This document shows, one piece after another, positions 16,002 through 24,283 of a stretch of 34,724 nucleotides of DNA; positions within the stretch are counted from its first letter, which is position 1, and each line of letters starts with the position of its first letter. The position numbers were made by a program, and so were the translations under genes. The stretch spans positions 1 through 34,724 of the forward strand of contig JAISXS010000047.1 in NCBI GenBank assembly GCA_031270385.1. Direction: 5' to 3'. This stretch comes from Puniceicoccales bacterium (GTDB lineage Bacteria > Verrucomicrobiota > Verrucomicrobiia > Opitutales > JAIRKQ01). Below the pieces are notes generated by a model. It saw only the letters and a program-made list of their open reading frames with translations. It was not told the DNA's origin and did not search any database.

Positions 16002-17189
16002 CTAAAAATTCCTGACAATATTCATTTTTGTTTCGTGTTCTGCCTTAAGATTTCGCGATGCCGCCTCGTACGCTTTTTTTATATCATTGAGATCAGATCC
16101 AAAGGCATCCATGAGTAAGTCTAGCTGTTGGCCGATTAAATCCGCATCCTGCCTTAGTTTGCTGATTATAGCCGATATCTTGTCTATGGCTAACCTCTTT
16201 TCGGCAAGGTCAAGATCCTTCTTCCCTTGAACTATTCCCTGCACTCCAGACGCGACTCCAGTGGCCACCTGAGCTACCATCGAGGCAATCTCAATGATTT
16301 TCAACACAGACGAAATGACGGCGCCTGAGGCTGCACCCAACGAAGCAACGGTCATGGCCACCATTATCAGGATCATAATGATATCTGCACCCAGTTTCAC
16401 CCACATTTTAATTTTCTTCATCGCTGGATCATTAATATCTGTCCCATTTGCGGCACAAACGACATCCATCACTAGGTCCGCTGCGATCTGTGCTGGGCTA
16501 ATGAACGACAAAGCTTTATCAATTGCACCATCCACTTTCCTGTTCTTGGAACACACTTTCACCAATTCCATTATCCCAACAACCAACATTACAAGGCCCA
16601 GTACTAATAATCCTCCCATTGGCCCGGCAACGGCACACGCAACTACCGTGGCAACCACTATTACTATTAACACAATAACTTTTATGAGAATCTCCCACCA
16701 CTTGTCGTTTTCTTCCGGTGGGTCGACTGTCGGACCGCCAGATGGCGATGTTCCGGCCTTTTTCTTCCAATCGTCTTCTTCGTAGGCGAGTTTTTCCGTT
16801 TGCTCCTGGGCGTATTTCGTAGCGTTTATGATCTCATTCGTCTGCGCGACTTGACGCATCCTGCCCATGTTGATCGAATTGACCGTATTCTCTATCGACT
16901 CTCCCTCTACTTTCGCCATCATTAGCGAGATAATTAGGTGCATTCTTTCCGGGGGATACTGTTTAAGCAACTCGTCGATCTGCGCGTTATCTATACACAC
17001 GTCGAAGAGTGAGTCTATGGTTCCGCTCCCAAGATTGAACTGAGTTTGGCCCTTTGTAGATGTGATATCAAAGGAATCGCTTGCCCCTGCAGGTTTCCCG
17101 GCTGGGTACAGTGCTTTATCTACCCTAGCCAATAGTGCATCGACTACGGATGGTTGGTCGCCTGTGCTGTTACTGACCGTGGTTGACAT
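16002..17189 (-). CDS. Type III secretion major translocator, SctE (YopB/SipB/SseC)-like
   Basis: 395 aa. The organisation is that of the two-helix hydrophobic translocator forming the pore in the host membrane. A polar N terminus (1-65) is followed by a helical segment with a coiled coil (70-140) and a Pro-rich spacer. The first hydrophobic region, about 166-208, begins with IKVIVLIVIVVATVVACAV and contains GPMGGLLVLGLVML. An amphipathic hairpin follows, then a second hydrophobic region at about 264-295. The Gly/Ala-rich segment VATGVASGVQGIVQG leads into a C-terminal coiled coil (323-390). It follows the SycD chaperone gene by 18 bases, the order found in most T3SS loci. ATG at 17189 has a weak ribosome binding site (GAAAGA). 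Confidence 0.8.
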   Translation of the reverse strand: MSTTVSNSTGDQPSVVDALLARVDKALYPAGKPAGASDSFDITSTKGQTQFNLGSGTIDSLFDVCIDNAQIDELLKQYPPERMHLIISLMMAKVEGESIENTVNSINMGRMRQVAQTNEIINATKYAQEQTEKLAYEEDDWKKKAGTSPSGGPTVDPPEENDKWWEILIKVIVLIVIVVATVVACAVAGPMGGLLVLGLVMLVVGIMELVKVCSKNRKVDGAIDKALSFISPAQIAADLVMDVVCAANGTDINDPAMKKIKMWVKLGADIIMILIMVAMTVASLGAASGAVISSVLKIIEIASMVAQVATGVASGVQGIVQGKKDLDLAEKRLAIDKISAIISKLRQDADLIGQQLDLLMDAFGSDLNDIKKAYEAASRNLKAEHETKMNIVRNF

Positions 17190-17207
17190 ACGTCTTTCGT
17201 TCGAATT

Positions 17208-17768
17208 TTATCTCTTTTTTCCCAACTGTTTTTTCGGAGATTTTTTTTCTTCGGCTAGTTTGGCCAATTCTTTTTCTACCATCGTGCTCGTCATCCTAGC
17301 TCTTGCCTCATATATCCGTGATTCTCTGTCGTTTTTGAATTTATCGTCGTTGGCAAGCGTCAAAAGCTCATCTATGTACTTCTTAGCAAGATCTAGCTGA
17401 TCAAGCCTGATGACGCATTCTGCCAAGCGCATGAGCATTTTCGGGGTATATTCCCCTTCGGCGAGAGCCATCCTGAAATACTGTGCCGCTGTTGTGTAGT
17501 CCCCAGCCATGAAACTAGCGGATCCGCAGGCCGATAGGTATTTTGAGGACATCGGTTGTAGCGTGCATAGCAAGGCAAACACGCCCTTTGCTTTTACGTA
17601 TTGTTTGTGTTTGTACATTTCGTGGCCAACCATGTATATCGCTTCTAGGCCGTCATCGCTTATGCCGTAATACTCTCGAAGGCTGAAGTTCCCGCTGATG
17701 ATTTTCTCTGCGGCATTTTTCAGGGCCTCTTCGTACTCTTTTCCTTGTTGTTCCTTTTTCTCTTCCAT
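17208..17768 (-). CDS. SycD/LcrH/IpgC-type class II translocator chaperone
   Basis: 186 aa. It is a tetratricopeptide chaperone that holds the hydrophobic translocators soluble in the cytoplasm before secretion. After an N-terminal helix (1-40) come three TPR-like repeats over about 41-140: YMVGHEMYKHKQYVKAKGVF, then GSASFMAGDYTTAAQYFRMAL, given here by their ends, and AECVIRLDQLDLAKKYI. The tail (150-186) is Lys/Glu-rich. ALLCTLQPMSSKY matches the conserved LCxLDxxxxRY block of SycD. The start ATG at 17768 follows GGGAG and lies 13 bases after the stop of the giant gene. An upstream in-frame start at 17819 would overlap that gene. Confidence 0.9.
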   Translation of the reverse strand: MEEKKEQQGKEYEEALKNAAEKIISGNFSLREYYGISDDGLEAIYMVGHEMYKHKQYVKAKGVFALLCTLQPMSSKYLSACGSASFMAGDYTTAAQYFRMALAEGEYTPKMLMRLAECVIRLDQLDLAKKYIDELLTLANDDKFKNDRESRIYEARARMTSTMVEKELAKLAEEKKSPKKQLGKKR

Positions 17769-17781
17769 AAATTTTATCTCC

Positions 17782-20700
17782 CTAGCGAATGTTAGAAGTC
17801 GTGGTTTTCCCGTAGTCACCGACTGATTTCAAAGTTTGTGTGCACGCGCCTATATTCGAGTTCACTTCCTGCATGAATTGTTGCATCTTTGTGCTCATTA
17901 GATTTGCATCCGTTGATAATTTGTCGCCGTGGAGGCGGACTTGGTCTTGCCAATTTGTCACGGCTGTGAGTAGGGTTTGTTCCTGGACGTCGATGTTGCT
18001 CACGTCCTTACTCCAAGCCTTTTTATCTGTCCACTTTTCACCATCTTTATTGTAATGGGCGACGGCGAAGCGTAGTGTTCCACCTGAATCGACGCCATAG
18101 CTTATACCGAACGTTGTGTAAAAACTTGAAAGTCCAGTCGACGCTATTCCGCCGTTTTTCACCACGTCTTTCATGTATGTGTTTAGGTCGGACATTGGTA
18201 CATCACAAGACTCGAACAATTCTTGGCTTGTTATGGCCCCTTGCCTGTCCTGGCCTTGGATTTCGCCATCCGTAGCTTCCCTATAAACTCGTTCGTATAT
18301 CCATGACAGTGCTTTGAGCATTTTGTTGTTTACTCGGATTTCCTCGTTAACTTGCTCTATTTCTCTTATCTGTTCTGCTAGCATTAGTCGTTGTATTTCT
18401 GTCATCGAATACATTACCGCCACTGCGACGTAGTGTATGGCTAATCCGACGTAGCAATCTGTTTTGGAGAATGATTCCTGGTATTCGCTCTCCGATATGA
18501 ACATATCTTCTCCGTCTTCATAAATCAGCTTGTATTCGTAGTTTATTTTTCCATCTTCGGCGACCTTATCTATTCTTTCGATGCCAGCGACGAGTTTGTA
18601 CTTACCATCCGAGGTTGGCACCGGCTCTGAAGCTGTGAGGCAAAGACTTAGGAGGTCGTCCATGGTGGCGCCGGTGTTAGCTTTCATCTCTTCGTATCTC
18701 TTCTTTGTTCCGTCGAATGACATTCTTGCGTTCATCATGGCCTTATATTCCTTGGTTTCTTCGTAAGCCTTCAGTTTGGTTCTGTATTCTTCTTCGTTTG
18801 CGTCTCTGGCTGAAACGAGCTCGTTGTACGCCCCTCCTACTGACAATTGCCCGAGAACGGCGTTACCGTAGGCTTTTTCGGCTTTTTGGCGTTGTGTTTT
18901 AAGGGTGTCGGCTAATTCTTTTTCAATCTCTACAGCATCGGCAGCATTGGAGATGACAGTGGTGAGAATGTCATACAGTTGGCCTTTTTGGGTTTCGGAA
19001 AGCGTTGTACGCGGGCCACCATCGCGGTCAAAGTAGGGCTCAAGCTTTGCATAATCGGCTGGCGTCAAAGCGAACGTGCTAATCTGAACACCGGTAAGCA
19101 TGTTGAGAAACATGCCTTTTTGCTTTTCATCCTCATTTGCATATTCATCGTATGTAACATTTCCATTGGCATCGACTTTAGCCTTTTTAAATAGTTTGTC
19201 GTTGATACTCTTCCATTCGTTATAAAGGTCCTTCATTGCTTCTTTGCCATTCTTTCCAGATTCCGCGGCGAAGTCGGTCTTTATAATTCCGGCCATATAC
19301 TGTCCGGCGGTGTATGACTTGTTTTGTTTTATGGCTGAGCCAGTATAGGTATTACCCTGGTGGTATTCCTCTTCCAAATCATTTTTTATTTTATTTAAAA
19401 TAGTCCACAGTTCGTCCAGTGTTTTCGCATTTGGCACAGAATTAAAATCTCCTATAATTAAATCAACCGCGCCAAAAACACTTTCAAATGCCTCTCTGTG
19501 TCCCTCTGTCATCCTAGTACCATTATCGTTTCCTTGGCCGCCGTCGTTATAAGCATCTCTGGCTGCTTTTAGTGCCTGAGCTAACGAATCTGTGCTGAAC
19601 ACACTACTACGAAGCACGCTAACTATCGTTTCCAGGTAATTTTCAGCGGCGGAAAGCCGGCCCTTTGCCTCTTCTTCTATGGCTATGGCCGTGTCGAACT
19701 CGTCTCTGTAATCTTTGACGCTCTTTGCCCCAAATTTTTTCGCCTTATCCTCCAATTTTTTCATTGCTTCGGCGAGAGCTTCCTTGTGTTTTCCTTCTTT
19801 ATCAAGTGATTCTATTGTCGTTTTAATTGTATCGTCGTAATTATAGCCGAGTTCGGTGAGCGCTGTTCTAAGTCTCGTATAATCGTACATCGTCGCTCCG
19901 CTGTCGTATTGTTTTGGTTTTTTATTTCCATCGAGCTCTGGGACTACGAGTTTCAACAGGTCATTGTAACTCATATTAGACTTGTCATTGGTGCCATCCC
20001 CATCGACATCAAGATTTTCAAGCTCGAACACCTTTTGATCCTTTGCTACATTAACCGCATTTTTAGCGGTCGACACATCCGCCTCGAGCGAAAGAAACGT
20101 TTTCCCACTACCATCCAAATCTCTGGTATATAAGCCATTATAGGCATTCCTGGCGTATATCCATTTTTGGTACGCCAGCGACGTTGCATTTTCCAGATAT
20201 TCGCTTTCATGAAAGTTTTTCATGGATTCGATGTCTGCCATTTTTGCTTTTTCGAAGGCCACTACTGCGCCTGCCGTTTGCACAGCATTCTCAGCATCCT
20301 TAAGGTCTTTTTCAAACTGTTCCAATTCCGACTCGAGTCCGTTTATGCTTTTTTTATCGACAGTGTTGCCGAATAGGGCATTTGCTAGGTTTGTTCTGGC
20401 CGTTTCCAGAGTTCTCGCTGCATCTAATTTGGTCCTCATACTTCCTAGGGTGTCCTTCAGCCCTTTTAGGCTTACACTCCCGCCCTCGCCGACGTACGTA
20501 CAATCAGCATTAAAGAGTGTCGATTCATCATCCGTTAAAAAGGCTTCCTCAGGCAAGTTTTGTTCCAAAGCCTTATCCAGGGCCGTTTCGAGCGTGGTTA
20601 CATCGTTTTTTAAATCGTCAAAGCTCTTCGTTCCATGATAGGTAATGTCGGGGGACTCCTCCGTACCCAATGTAAATCCGGCGTAATTTCCATCATCGTC

Positions 20701-22479
20701 AAACAATTTCAGCGTGTTATCCTCGACATTTTCGTCAGCCTTCTCTTGTTTGGCCGTGGTGAGTATGGCGTTAGCTGTGTAATAACTGACGTACAATTCC
20801 TTCAAACTCTTGGTACGTCCGTCCCCTTCTGCGAGGGTACCGCCGTCATTAAATAGTAAATTTGATGAATAAAGAGCCGAAACCCCATTCGTCCTCGCTC
20901 CTGAAATGGCATTATTAAAGTTCGTTTCGGCCTCTTCAAAGGCCTCTTGAGCATCAGACAAGTTACCTACTTCTAAACTTTTTACATTTTCTAACGCTTC
21001 TTCGAACTTAGCTGTCAAATTTGCAAAGCTTGTTGTACCACCCAAATTTCCGTTTTCGTCAAAGAGGTTGTTCTTTGACTTAAAATCCGCGAAAATAAGT
21101 TGAGTCTTGGCATTCTCTGCTGCTTCACGTGCTGTTTCGATGGCCGCCAATTCCTCTGAGGTGCCGGCAGCTGACAATGCTGATTCCAGACGGCTCACTT
21201 CATTCTGTAAATCGCTTAGGCTCATATTTTGTTCGTCACCTGGTGTGCCAAGCGCCCCAGTTTTAGTAAATAGCTTTAGATCATAATTCCTAGCAAGGTC
21301 GATCAACTCTTCCGTGTCATCAATTTCACTTTGGACATCCACAATGGCGGCTTCAAGACCCTTATATGTAAGTTTTGTCTCAGTCCCAGACGCTAGCGTC
21401 CCATTATCGTTGAAAACTGCTTCGTTCGTACAACCATCGAGCAAATCTTTAATGCGCGCAATTTCTGCGTCAAGATTGTAATCAAGATCTCCTTCGGCTC
21501 CGTCTGCGTAAACACCACCAGAACTTTTGAGCGCCCGGAGTGAAGCGAGGTACGATTTCAAATTCGAAATGCTCCTTGTTGCATACTCTGCTTCTTTTTC
21601 GTTATCTAGGACTGCTTGAGCTTCCTCGACGGCTGAATCCAGAGCGTCGATAGTTTTGGGATTTTCGCCAAACAATGGCGCTGTGTAAGCTTCATCTACA
21701 TTTTCCTTGGCATTGTCGTACGCAATTTTTGCCGTGATCATAGCCGTATACTCGATGGTGGCTTTATTCTCATCTTCAGCCGCCTTCAGTCTTTGCCACA
21801 GCGATTCGTTTTGTATTGCCCCGTCATCGCCATCTGAGAAATAGTATGCACTGTACGTATCTTCATCGCCGTACACCGCATTAGCCCCGTATAGCATCTT
21901 CAGCGTACTGTCCAAGTCTGCCTGCTTCTGCTCGCTCGTAAGGGCCTCGTACATCTTTTTCAAAGTAATTTGGTCGTACGTCCCATCGAGGAAGTAGAAC
22001 TTCATGGCACTCGAGTTCGCGGGATCATTTCCTATTTTAGTCAGCTCATCGGAAATTTCACCAGTTGAAATGATGCCATCATCCTCTTGGGATCTCATTA
22101 TTTCGTTTATTTCATTGTTGGTATACCCACCGGAAAGGAGTATATTTCTTATCACTGGAAACAATATATTCCTGACGATTTCATTATTACTATTATTATT
22201 GTAGAGAGCAAAAAGGCTTTCATCCTCCGCAGGAGTTGAACCAAGCGCGTTTCCGATGCTAATAATATCTCCATCTGAAATGGAATCAGCCAGTTTAATG
22301 GATGAAAGATTACCAAGTACCGCCTGTTTCGATTGAAGTACGTGGTATGCTTCCGCCTCTTTCATGTTAAAAAAAGGATTATCGACAGCATCCAGCTGAG
22401 CCTGTGTGATCGTATAACCCGTTCCGTTCGTGTTCACGGATACCTTGGTAACATTTGGCGTTACTGTTGTTGAGCTCAT
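17782..22479 (-). CDS. Giant (1565-aa) repeat protein with EspA/SseB-like C terminus; candidate T3SS translocon filament or tip
   Basis: The start ATG at 22479 has a perfect GGAGG seven bases upstream, giving 1565 aa. There is no signal peptide. Residues 1-265 are a polar helical head. Residues about 265-850 hold about ten degenerate units, each an LF turn with Asp, Asn and Gly (NLFDENGNLGG, LLFNDGGTLAEG, KLFDDDGNYAG) leading into a heptad-like helix such as VSRLESALSAAG. Residues 850-1320 are helical and acidic. Residues 1335-1400 contain a hydrophobic helix (CYVGLAIHYVAVAVMY) running into a coiled coil. Residues 1495-1565 end in a second coiled coil (LMSTKMQQFMQEV). Hydrophobic helix, coiled coil and C-terminal coiled coil are the EspA/SseB layout, and the gene sits in the sseB position before the SycD chaperone. 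The role as filament or needle-tip protein is inferred; a secreted effector is the alternative. Confidence 0.62.
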   Translation of the reverse strand: MSSTTVTPNVTKVSVNTNGTGYTITQAQLDAVDNPFFNMKEAEAYHVLQSKQAVLGNLSSIKLADSISDGDIISIGNALGSTPAEDESLFALYNNNSNNEIVRNILFPVIRNILLSGGYTNNEINEIMRSQEDDGIISTGEISDELTKIGNDPANSSAMKFYFLDGTYDQITLKKMYEALTSEQKQADLDSTLKMLYGANAVYGDEDTYSAYYFSDGDDGAIQNESLWQRLKAAEDENKATIEYTAMITAKIAYDNAKENVDEAYTAPLFGENPKTIDALDSAVEEAQAVLDNEKEAEYATRSISNLKSYLASLRALKSSGGVYADGAEGDLDYNLDAEIARIKDLLDGCTNEAVFNDNGTLASGTETKLTYKGLEAAIVDVQSEIDDTEELIDLARNYDLKLFTKTGALGTPGDEQNMSLSDLQNEVSRLESALSAAGTSEELAAIETAREAAENAKTQLIFADFKSKNNLFDENGNLGGTTSFANLTAKFEEALENVKSLEVGNLSDAQEAFEEAETNFNNAISGARTNGVSALYSSNLLFNDGGTLAEGDGRTKSLKELYVSYYTANAILTTAKQEKADENVEDNTLKLFDDDGNYAGFTLGTEESPDITYHGTKSFDDLKNDVTTLETALDKALEQNLPEEAFLTDDESTLFNADCTYVGEGGSVSLKGLKDTLGSMRTKLDAARTLETARTNLANALFGNTVDKKSINGLESELEQFEKDLKDAENAVQTAGAVVAFEKAKMADIESMKNFHESEYLENATSLAYQKWIYARNAYNGLYTRDLDGSGKTFLSLEADVSTAKNAVNVAKDQKVFELENLDVDGDGTNDKSNMSYNDLLKLVVPELDGNKKPKQYDSGATMYDYTRLRTALTELGYNYDDTIKTTIESLDKEGKHKEALAEAMKKLEDKAKKFGAKSVKDYRDEFDTAIAIEEEAKGRLSAAENYLETIVSVLRSSVFSTDSLAQALKAARDAYNDGGQGNDNGTRMTEGHREAFESVFGAVDLIIGDFNSVPNAKTLDELWTILNKIKNDLEEEYHQGNTYTGSAIKQNKSYTAGQYMAGIIKTDFAAESGKNGKEAMKDLYNEWKSINDKLFKKAKVDANGNVTYDEYANEDEKQKGMFLNMLTGVQISTFALTPADYAKLEPYFDRDGGPRTTLSETQKGQLYDILTTVISNAADAVEIEKELADTLKTQRQKAEKAYGNAVLGQLSVGGAYNELVSARDANEEEYRTKLKAYEETKEYKAMMNARMSFDGTKKRYEEMKANTGATMDDLLSLCLTASEPVPTSDGKYKLVAGIERIDKVAEDGKINYEYKLIYEDGEDMFISESEYQESFSKTDCYVGLAIHYVAVAVMYSMTEIQRLMLAEQIREIEQVNEEIRVNNKMLKALSWIYERVYREATDGEIQGQDRQGAITSQELFESCDVPMSDLNTYMKDVVKNGGIASTGLSSFYTTFGISYGVDSGGTLRFAVAHYNKDGEKWTDKKAWSKDVSNIDVQEQTLLTAVTNWQDQVRLHGDKLSTDANLMSTKMQQFMQEVNSNIGACTQTLKSVGDYGKTTTSNIR

Positions 22480-22508
22480 CTTTTTCCTCCAAATTAAAGT
22501 TTTAATAA

Positions 22509-23096
22509 CTAGACTTTTAACCTTCTCACCTTTGGTTTGTACTTTTTCGGTGAAGAGCTTTCTCCTGTTCCAACCGATGAGACATAAGATTGAACCGCCC
22601 CAGGCGTAGCAACCGTTCCCCAAGAAAGAAGTTTCGAGATGTCGCCCATCGTGTTTTTGACAGGACGACGCTCAGCACACGCTAGCGCAAGATCCCACCC
22701 ACCATCCGGCTCCTTTAATCCGATGGAATTGTAAACCCTCTTCTCATGCTCAATGGCAAGCTTCGCAAACTCGTCTAACCCTTTCAGTCGCTTCCCAGCC
22801 TGCTTAATTACGCAATCCGGATCCCCGAGCTCTATGCCGGCCTCTCCAAAAACATTCTGCTGCGTCGCCATCATCCTCCGCATTTCATCCGCCATGGCAT
22901 CATTCTTTTTGACTAGACTATCCATCTCCTTCAAATGGGAATCTATATCCTTATTAACCTCCGCTGGAGTACGCAACCTAGTCATGCCGACCACTGAATT
23001 CGTAGAATTTCCATCTGAAACTGCGTTTGTTTCCTCGCTGCTACGGTTCAACTTCTCATCTTTTTTCATTGTACTCACCAGTCTTCTGGTGTACAT
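22509..23096 (-). CDS. Hypothetical coiled-coil protein, first gene of the translocon operon
   Basis: 195 aa. No family is recognised. The N terminus is polar and Ser/Asn-rich. Residues about 45-80 are a strong coiled coil (VNKDIDSHLKEMDSLVKK). Residues 80-160 are mixed, and the C terminus is Ser-rich then basic (KYKPKVRRLKV). There is no signal peptide or membrane segment. It is in the position held by sseA, the coiled-coil chaperone of SseB and SseD in SPI-2, but is nearly twice as long, so it might be a chaperone or a secreted partner of the giant protein. ATG at 23096 follows GGAAGGG and is preferred; ATG at 23069 after GGTGAG is a second possibility. It lies 29 bases before the giant gene. 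Confidence 0.65.
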   Translation of the reverse strand: MYTRRLVSTMKKDEKLNRSSEETNAVSDGNSTNSVVGMTRLRTPAEVNKDIDSHLKEMDSLVKKNDAMADEMRRMMATQQNVFGEAGIELGDPDCVIKQAGKRLKGLDEFAKLAIEHEKRVYNSIGLKEPDGGWDLALACAERRPVKNTMGDISKLLSWGTVATPGAVQSYVSSVGTGESSSPKKYKPKVRRLKV

Positions 23097-23197
23097 TCTA
23101 CCCTTCCAAATTTTAATGTCAATGATAATGTAAAAAATCACGATTCCTTAAAAAATTTCCTTGGAATATTGGCGACAACGAATAGAATCCCCAACGT
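23097..23197. promoter_or_regulatory. Divergent spacer driving the translocon operon and the AsmA-like gene
   Basis: This 101-bp A+T-rich spacer is the only place between the two divergent genes for their promoters. A TTGACA occurs on the minus strand around 23116-23121, but its spacing to the start leaves no room for a normal -10 box. No operator palindrome stands out. Confidence 0.35.
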
Positions 23198-24028
23198 ATG
23201 GTCGGGCTAATACTAAAACCATTTTTGTGGTTATTTAAATTTATTCTAAATGCTGTGATTATTTCCATAATCCTGCTCATAGTACTATTGCTTGTCGGAA
23301 ATTTTTGGCTTCCAAAGGCTACCGGATTTCTGCTGGGAAAAATGTCTGGATTTCCGTCGGAAATCGAAAAATCGAATGGGGCACTACTCCGCGGATGCAT
23401 CGATTTTGAAAATTGCAAAATTAAAAACCCAGAAATTTTTAAAAATGAAAATTTCCTAACGATAAAACGCCTCGCCGTTGACATCAAACTTCGCGGCCTC
23501 TTTAAAAAAGAGATAATCATACAGAAATTTGTTTTGAATATCGACGACATAACAACGGTAAAAAATAGCGGCGGGGTTTCTAACTACTCCACATTCGTCA
23601 ACAATCTGAAAGCCACGTCGAATGAACTAGGATCGAAATTTGGCAAATCGGATGAGAAAAAAGTAGTACCAAAACCGGCAGATACTGCCCAGAGGAAGCA
23701 ACCTTCCATCCAAAAGCTTGCCGTTGCTATCGGAACAGTCCATGTCGTCGACGAATCAACTGGAATGTCAAGGGAGTATGAAATCAACTATTCCAGAGAA
23801 TTCGTGGACGTGAACGATTTTAAAAAGCTGACTGCACAATTGGCGTTCGATCTCGGAAAATGGGAACTGTCATTCCTTGCCGATTCCATAGTTTCATCCG
23901 TTGTCACACTCCCAACATCGGCAATCGACGGTGTATTGAAAGCAAAGGATGTTGCTGTGGACGTCGTAGACAAAACAACGAATGCCATTGGAACAGGGCT
24001 AAAAAAACTGCTGCCAGGCAGCAACTAA
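23198..24028 (+). CDS. AsmA-like inner-membrane-anchored protein, 276 aa
   Basis: An N-terminal membrane anchor (about residues 8-36) is followed by a periplasmic region with the short beta-strand pattern of the AsmA/DUF748 group: GALLRGCIDFENCKIKNPE, then FLTIKRLAVDIKLRGLF, and IIIQKFVLNIDDI. Residues about 140-170 are a polar Lys/Pro-rich linker. An amphipathic C-terminal helix follows (VAVDVVDKTTNAIGTGL). AsmA-like proteins are linked to lipid traffic between the inner and outer membranes. This is a short version. It diverges from the translocon operon and converges on the 568-aa gene. The start ATG at 23198 has no clear ribosome binding site. The family call is by pattern only. Confidence 0.6.
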   Translation: MVGLILKPFLWLFKFILNAVIISIILLIVLLLVGNFWLPKATGFLLGKMSGFPSEIEKSNGALLRGCIDFENCKIKNPEIFKNENFLTIKRLAVDIKLRGLFKKEIIIQKFVLNIDDITTVKNSGGVSNYSTFVNNLKATSNELGSKFGKSDEKKVVPKPADTAQRKQPSIQKLAVAIGTVHVVDESTGMSREYEINYSREFVDVNDFKKLTAQLAFDLGKWELSFLADSIVSSVVTLPTSAIDGVLKAKDVAVDVVDKTTNAIGTGLKKLLPGSN

Positions 24029-24062
24029 TAGCCTGCCGTACTTTCAACCAACCGCAGACATT

Positions 24063-24168
24063 TATGGTTGTCTTGTTTGAGAAAAGCATTCTGTCTGACG
24101 ATATTTAGCGGCAGAATTCCCGTCCATTGGGAAAAGGGGTATGCTTTTCTAGGGGTGGGACGACTATA
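24063..24168. repeat. MITE-like element, full copy
   Basis: It begins TATGGTTGTCTTGTTTGAG, carries the common interior (GACGATATTTAGCGGC), and ends ATGCTTTTCTAGGGG and CGACTATA. It is the first of two tandem copies between convergent genes. Confidence 0.85.
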
Positions 24169-24271
24169 GTTATCTTACTTGAAAAAAGCATTTTAGTCTG
24201 GCGATGTTTAGCGGCAAAATTCCCGTTTTTTGGAATTAGGGGGGATGCTTTTTTCGGGTAAGATGACTATA
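24165..24271. repeat. MITE-like element, full copy
   Basis: It shares TATA (24165-24168) with the preceding copy. The interior is GGCGATGTTTAGCGGC, then CCCGTTTTTTGGAATTAGGG. The right terminal repeat is ATGCTTTTTTCGGGTAAGAT then GACTATA. It ends 12 bases from the stop of the 568-aa gene. Confidence 0.87.
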
Positions 24272-24283
24272 AATGTCTGCCAC

